NCBI GenBank assembly: GCA_023392185.1
Contig: JAEVZP010000059.1
Span: forward strand, 1-17,974
Source of the DNA: Bacteroidota bacterium
GTDB lineage: Bacteria; Bacteroidota; Bacteroidia; Chitinophagales; Chitinophagaceae
Direction: 5' to 3'
Length of the DNA: 17,974 bases
A program made the translations under genes and the position numbers. Position 1 is the first letter of the stretch; each line of letters opens with the position of its first letter. Shown here piece by piece: positions 14,405 through 17,974 of the stretch. The notes under the pieces are model-generated. The model searched no databases and was not told the DNA's origin. It saw only the letters and a list, made by a program, of their open reading frames with translations.

Positions 14405-15378
14405 TGCCGCTTCCTCAGCAACCGGTTGTATTCATGGAAGTAGGGTTTCTGGCAGCGCTGTGTCGGGAAATGGCGAAGCCTTTTGATGAGATTGCTTTAC
14501 CAGACAATATCACCTTCCTAAAAGAACTTATCTTCAAGCGTAGCACCGTCTACGTTGACCTAACTCCGGAAACGATTATCCAGATTGCCTCTGCCGATTG
14601 GCGGGATGATTCAGCGCTTCCACCGGAGCATAAAATCGCCTTTCCTTATCTCAAAAAATTAATGGCCGATGGACCATTTCTGCGTTCGTGGTTTCCGGAA
14701 GTAGATACCTACAAGTCTACCGATACAGAGGCAATAAAGAAGCTAAGAGTCAAGCCAAATTTCCTGCTTTTAAGCGACTCGTCCGAAACATGTATAGACC
14801 TGCAAAACAAGCTGGGCGTTATTTGTATTTCCGGAAACTTTGAAACGGAAGAATACAACATTCGTTTTGGTTTTGAGCCGATTGACCGGCTGACTTCTTA
14901 CGATATCAACGGTTTTGCTGCCAAGGTTAGCCAGGGTAACTGCCTTGTAATTGAAGATCCGTACTTCGCGACCAATCATTGCAAGTTTCCGGATTTTGTA
15001 CCGAAGCTTTTAATGGCGCTCAGCGGGCTTGAACTGCAAACAATACCTTTTCCTGTACTACTAGTCGTAAAAAACGACCCGGATAAAACAGCAGAATTTG
15101 AAACGCTGACAAATTTTGCAAATCTTATAAATCAAGAGCTGGGCGACGCTATTCGTGTAAACGTGTGGAAAACCCGGCAGCGAATGCATGACCGGCACAT
15201 TTACTCCAACACCTATTGGATCTCCTGCGAGGGCGGTTTTCAGGAAAAGTACAATTCCCCCACCAAATGGAACTTTCACCCGCTCGGCCTTTACTACAGC
15301 GGCTACCAGAACCGGTTACAGGAAATCAGTAACTGGGTGAAAGCCGGGAAGGTGCAACATCCGCTTTTGGGAAGTTAG
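14404..15378 (+). CDS. PLD/MIT_C-like domain protein, likely partner of the ATPase
   Basis: This 324-residue protein is translated from an ATG overlapping the ATPase stop (TAATG). The N-terminal half (VVFMEVGFLAALCREM, then YVDLTPETIIQIASADWRD) is not recognised. The second half has alternating strands and helices with three features of phospholipase-D-like MIT_C-type domains: LVIEDPYF (181-188), a hydrophobic strand VLLVVKND (218-225), and HDRHIYSNTYWISCEGGF (262-279), where His-Asp-Arg precedes two strands and GGF. In such domains the HDR histidine can be catalytic or merely structural, so a nuclease or lipase role is possible but unproven. Position as the second gene of an ATPase pair suggests the effector or target-recognition subunit. 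Base composition is intermediate. A terminator follows at 15466. Confidence 0.5.
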   Translation: MPLPQQPVVFMEVGFLAALCREMAKPFDEIALPDNITFLKELIFKRSTVYVDLTPETIIQIASADWRDDSALPPEHKIAFPYLKKLMADGPFLRSWFPEVDTYKSTDTEAIKKLRVKPNFLLLSDSSETCIDLQNKLGVICISGNFETEEYNIRFGFEPIDRLTSYDINGFAAKVSQGNCLVIEDPYFATNHCKFPDFVPKLLMALSGLELQTIPFPVLLVVKNDPDKTAEFETLTNFANLINQELGDAIRVNVWKTRQRMHDRHIYSNTYWISCEGGFQEKYNSPTKWNFHPLGLYYSGYQNRLQEISNWVKAGKVQHPLLGS

Positions 15379-15446
15379 AGAAGGCCTTTAAAAAACAAAT
15401 AGGATTATTTGATGTCGGCTCCCTAATTTATTTACGATCCTTACAG

Positions 15447-15460
15447 GTGCAATTATGCAC
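15447..15460. repeat. Small hairpin before the terminator
   Basis: GTGCA (15447-15451) and TGCAC (15456-15460) form a 5-bp stem with an ATTA loop, six bases before the larger terminator hairpin. It may act with it; no other role is apparent. Confidence 0.35.
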
Positions 15461-15465
15461 TCAGC

Positions 15466-15499
15466 AAAGGTTTCGCTCCCGGCGGAACCTTTTTCATTT
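15466..15499 (+). terminator. Terminator closing the retron/defence operon
   Basis: AAAGGTTTCGC (15466-15476) and GCGGAACCTTT (15482-15492) form an 11-bp stem with one T-G pair and a 5-nt loop, followed by TTCATTTT. It lies 87 bp after the PLD-like gene and before the next promoter, marking the end of the plus-strand operon. Confidence 0.78.
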
Positions 15500-15509
15500 T
15501 CGATCCACA

Positions 15510-15535
15510 CCTATCCACCTCCACCGGACACCTCC
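15510..15535 (+). repeat. Direct repeat copy 2, upstream of the secreted-protein gene
   Basis: This stretch matches 11119-11144 at 23 of 26 positions, with core TCCACCGGACAC, 4.39 kb apart in the same orientation. A TTCATTTGCA sequence just downstream (around 15540-15550) resembles a -7 box. Together the two copies bracket the helicase, ATPase and PLD-like genes. Confidence 0.5.
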
Positions 15536-15578
15536 ATAATTCATTTGCAAAACACAATACTTCAAACACATAAACACC

Positions 15579-16001
15579 ATGAAAACCTTCCAATCGCTCG
15601 CCTTTCTCTGCGCACTGCTCCTGCTCGCACTTTCCGCGCCCGCTCAGGAACGCGCCAACATCAAAGGCAGCTACTCCGTTTTGTCCAACAGCAAACATGA
15701 CGTCTTGGAGCGCTCCGACCTGAAAGCCTATCCCCCCGACAACTACATCTATTTCCATAAAAACCACATCCGGGTAGATGACAACGCCGGCAGCATCTAT
15801 ACCATTACCTCGCAGCCCAACAAACGGGAGACACCCAAAATGAACTTTGTGAACTGGTCTGCCCGCGACGAGCAGGGCATTGCCTGCGAGGTGGTCCTGA
15901 TCTGGTATAAAGAAGACGGCTACATCATCTGTAGGGTGGAATATCCGGTTGGAAAGAATTTTCGCTCCTACTGTTATCTGGTTGAGTTTGAGAACCAATA
16001 A
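15579..16001 (+). CDS. Small secreted protein of unknown function
   Basis: The 140-residue product starts MKTFQSLAFLCALLLLALSAPAQE, a strong signal peptide with cleavage after APA. The mature 117 residues are mixed beta-strand-like sequence with many Tyr and Trp (YIYFHKNHIRVDD, VVLIWYKEDGYIICRVEYPV, SYCYLVEFENQ). Three mature Cys could form a disulphide. I recognise no domain. It has no transmembrane segment and no lipobox, so it is probably periplasmic or released. It lies between the defence operon terminator and the acyl-CoA-dehydrogenase-like gene, with its own likely promoter near 15540-15550. Nothing ties it to the retron apart from the shared upstream repeat. Confidence 0.7.
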   Translation: MKTFQSLAFLCALLLLALSAPAQERANIKGSYSVLSNSKHDVLERSDLKAYPPDNYIYFHKNHIRVDDNAGSIYTITSQPNKRETPKMNFVNWSARDEQGIACEVVLIWYKEDGYIICRVEYPVGKNFRSYCYLVEFENQ

Positions 16002-16063
16002 CGTTTTTGCTAAGCAGACCCGGCCTAAAAAGCGCCCGACTAAGCAGGCAGCGTCCTCAAAGC

Positions 16064-16090
16064 AGGTCCGCTCTTTCTGCAGGACCTTTG
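16064..16090 (+). promoter_or_regulatory. Inverted repeat over a putative -7 box before the flavoprotein gene
   Basis: AGGTCC (16064-16069) and GGACCT (16082-16087) form a perfect 6-bp inverted repeat. The right arm overlaps GACCTTTG (16083-16090), a TAnnTTTG-like box that ends 8 bp before the ATG at 16099. An operator overlapping a promoter is plausible. Nearby, CTAAGCAG is repeated twice, at about 16009 and 16040. Confidence 0.35.
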
Positions 16091-16098
16091 CGCCTGCT

Positions 16099-17160
16099 AT
16101 GTCCCTGATTCCCACCACCACCCTATCTGCCCTCCGCCACCACGCCGCCACCGCCGAAATTTCCGGAACCCTCACCCCGACGCAATTACAAATCCTCCAC
16201 GAAGCCGACTACTTCAACCTCTTTGTTCCGAAATCCCTCGGCGGACTCGGCCTTTCCCTTCCGGAAGCTTTGGAGATAGAAGAAACCCTCGCTGAAACCG
16301 ACGGCAGCCTCGGCTGGACGGTCACGCTCTGCGCCGGGGCTGCGTGGTTTGCCGGCTTTCTGGACCCGGCGCTCGCAAAAGAAGTATTTTCCACGCCCGG
16401 CGTGTGCCTCGGGGGCAGCGGCGCAAGCACCGGCAAGGCAATAAAAACCGGCAACGGCTACCAAATTTCCGGAAACTGGCGCTATGCGACCGGTGCGCCC
16501 CACCTCACCCATTTCACAGCGGTTTGCCAGCTGGCCGATGCTTCCGGAAATGTCTTGCACAACCCCGACGGCAGTCCCCAAATAAGTGCCTTTATTTTCT
16601 GGAAAAATGAGGTAGAAATTCTCCCCGACTGGCGCGCCATGGGCCTCGTCGCCACTGCCAGCCACTCCTTTCGCGTTGCTGATCTGCTGGTAGGGCCGGA
16701 GCGGGCTTTTGCAATCGATCCGGCAGCCGCTACCCTGCCCGACCCCATTTTTCAATACCCGTTCCTGCCTTTTGCCGCCGCCACGATTGCGGTGAATTTC
16801 CTGGGTATGACCCGCCGTTTTATGGCGCTTGCCGCCGAAGTCCTGCAAGCTAAAGGCGCTGCTCAGGCCTTGCAGTTGCAGCAGGAAAGCCACGAAAGGA
16901 TTTTGACAACCCGACAGGCCCTCTACCAGATGGTCGCAGCAAGCTGGGAAAATACTACCGGCAGCACAGCTCCCGACACGTCGCTTTTTGAAGCCGTAAA
17001 CCGTCAAAGCGCTGCCCTGGCCGATCAGTGCATCCGAACGGTGGACGCGCTTTTTCCGTACTGCGGCATGGCCGGCGCAGACACCACTACGGAACTTAAC
17101 CGCGTCTGGCGCGATCTGCATACTGCCTCCCAGCACGGCCTGTTGCGGCAGTTGCTTTAA
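16099..17160 (+). CDS. Acyl-CoA dehydrogenase-like flavoprotein
   Basis: The 353-residue protein has the three-part acyl-CoA dehydrogenase fold. The N-terminal helical domain carries FNLFVPKSLGGLGLSLPEALEIEETLAETDGSLGWTVTL, the middle beta domain GNWRYATGAPHLTHFTAVC and WRAMGLVATASHSFRVADLLV, and the C-terminal helical domain ends LNRVWRDLHTASQHGLLRQLL. Absence of the usual catalytic Glu context and the final Trp-Arg-Asp...His ending resemble the group D flavin monooxygenase/HsaA-DszC-like branch, which hydroxylates substrates with reduced flavin, more than true fatty-acid dehydrogenases. It is somewhat short for the family (usually about 380-400). The start at 16099 is chosen because the frame upstream of it overlaps the secreted-protein gene and lacks family similarity. 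Substrate unknown. Confidence 0.8.
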   Translation: MSLIPTTTLSALRHHAATAEISGTLTPTQLQILHEADYFNLFVPKSLGGLGLSLPEALEIEETLAETDGSLGWTVTLCAGAAWFAGFLDPALAKEVFSTPGVCLGGSGASTGKAIKTGNGYQISGNWRYATGAPHLTHFTAVCQLADASGNVLHNPDGSPQISAFIFWKNEVEILPDWRAMGLVATASHSFRVADLLVGPERAFAIDPAAATLPDPIFQYPFLPFAAATIAVNFLGMTRRFMALAAEVLQAKGAAQALQLQQESHERILTTRQALYQMVAASWENTTGSTAPDTSLFEAVNRQSAALADQCIRTVDALFPYCGMAGADTTTELNRVWRDLHTASQHGLLRQLL

Positions 17161-17628
17161 CCGAAACCTTTTTCCGGAAATTTCTTAAAAACCGAACGAA
17201 AATGGTGTCAGACAGGTTTCCTTCCGGGCAAAATCCTGCATAATTTCCGGAAATGAGGGGCGAAAAAATTTACAGCGGTCTTTTGCCCAAGACACCTGGG
17301 AGACGCGATAAAAGAGGTTTTTCCGGAAAATTTCCGGGAAATTTTACTACAGTTGGCCTGTTTTTATTCTCGATCTGAGGAAAAAATCTTAAAACATTAG
17401 AAACCATTTAATTATCCTAACAAAAAGGATTTAGAAAATAATTCGCAAAAAAGAAAACTAAGAACTGCCGGGTTTCCTTTTCTCCTTTTTCGGATTACTT
17501 TTAGTCTGGTTTTCTGTGCTTTATAGCCTTATGGAATCTATCAATACGGTACCGGAAGCCGCTCCCCGATTTTTGCACACCCTATCTCATTTTTAAGACC
17601 GTCTATTCCTCACGAACGCCTCACCCTT
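17161..17628. other. 468-bp gene-free region with three TTTCCGGAAA palindromes
   Basis: No open frame of note or RNA gene is seen. Exact TTTCCGGAAA copies lie at 17171-17180, 17244-17253 and 17320-17329 (spacings 73 and 76 bp). A related TTTCCGGGAAA follows the third copy. The stretch around 17370-17460 is AT-rich and probably contains the promoter of the secreted-protein gene at 17629. The palindromes can form short hairpins, and T-runs around 17320 could aid termination of the flavoprotein gene. Confidence 0.5.
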
Positions 17629-17974
17629 ATGAAGCATACCTTACAAATCATTCTGGCATCGGCCCTGCTGTTATGCGGAATCTCCGTCCGGGCTCAAAAT
17701 CCGTTGGCGCCAGCTAACGGATTTTCTGTATTTGTAAAGAACAATCTTTATTTAAGCAATACGAACGTCAGTAAGGCAGTGGCCTGCGGCGGGAATTTCA
17801 AGCTCGGCGGAACCATTGGCTCCTCCAGCGCCGGAACCTACACGGTAGGCAACACCACGGCCTCGCTGGTGGTGGGCGGCAGCCTGGATTTTTCCGGAGG
17901 GCAGAACACCCAAATCACCAATGGCTACGCACAAATTGGCAACTGCACGGGCGCAACCGTTTGGTATGCCGATC
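17629..17974 (+). CDS. Choice-of-anchor A family secreted protein, N-terminal part
   Basis: This open frame runs off the end of the window; 115 residues are visible. It begins MKHTLQIILASALLLCGISVRAQ, a signal peptide with likely cleavage after RAQ. The mature sequence NPLAPANGFSVFVKNNLYLSNTNVSKAVACGGNFKLGG follows the pattern of the choice-of-anchor A domain: an N-terminal NP..AxGFxVFV, then a beta-helix-like region with VAxGGN. Ser/Thr/Gly-rich strands follow (GTYTVGNTTASLVVGGSLDF). Proteins of this family in Bacteroidota are large surface or secreted proteins, often ending in a C-terminal type IX sorting domain. That end is outside the window, so anchoring cannot be told. Confidence 0.78.
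   Translation, partial: MKHTLQIILASALLLCGISVRAQNPLAPANGFSVFVKNNLYLSNTNVSKAVACGGNFKLGGTIGSSSAGTYTVGNTTASLVVGGSLDFSGGQNTQITNGYAQIGNCTGATVWYAD

Overview
The window looks like a chromosomal segment from a free-living member of the Bacteroidota, probably Saprospiria or Chitinophagia-like. The evidence is protein families (an ECF sigma operon with PxGYFE-repeat and CpxP-like proteins, FAS1 and choice-of-anchor A secreted proteins), weak or absent Shine-Dalgarno sequences, and TAnnTTTG-like -7 boxes lying only a few bases upstream of several start codons. Most of the window is about half G+C, with AT-rich islands in the centre. The 10-bp palindrome TTTCCGGAAA occurs 12 times, in genes and between them, which suggests a genome-wide iterated motif.

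Layout, left flank (1-7152): the 3' end of a probable MBL-fold hydrolase; a 42-bp perfect palindrome acting as a two-way terminator; a minus-strand stress operon (ECF sigma factor, single-pass repeat protein that is probably its anti-sigma partner, CpxP/Spy-like periplasmic protein); aroQ on plus, convergent with fmt on minus; a cyanophycinase-like S51 peptidase; a secreted FAS1-domain protein; and a luciferase-like flavin oxidoreductase on minus. These are ordinary housekeeping or envelope genes.

Centre (7372-15378): a probable anti-phage island. A minus-strand WYL-domain regulator faces a plus-strand retron locus. Upstream of the reverse transcriptase gene I find a perfect 16-nt inverted repeat (8649-8664 with 8904-8919) enclosing several short hairpins and a long AU-rich hairpin. 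This is the a1/msr/msd/a2 layout of a retron non-coding RNA. The RT carries the retron NAxxH and VTG motifs and YADD. Downstream are: a HEPN-like protein whose gene overlaps the RT gene by 11 bp; a RecD/Pif1-type SF1 helicase; an ABC-type AAA ATPase with a DUF3696-like tail; and a protein with a PLD/MIT_C-like C-terminal region, starting at TAATG on the ATPase stop codon. I do not recall a described retron type with this gene set. It may be one five-gene system or an RT-HEPN retron beside a separate helicase-ATPase-PLD module. A 26-nt imperfect direct repeat on both sides of the latter three genes leaves the second reading open.

Right flank (15379-17974): a terminator, a small secreted protein, an acyl-CoA-dehydrogenase-like flavoprotein, a gene-free stretch rich in TTTCCGGAAA, and the 5' end of a choice-of-anchor A secreted protein cut by the window edge.

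Proposed working model (inference): the WYL protein represses the promoter of the retron ncRNA through TTGGAC half-sites spaced exactly 90 bp apart. The RT-msDNA complex would hold the HEPN protein, and possibly the helicase/ATPase/PLD proteins, inactive until infection is sensed.
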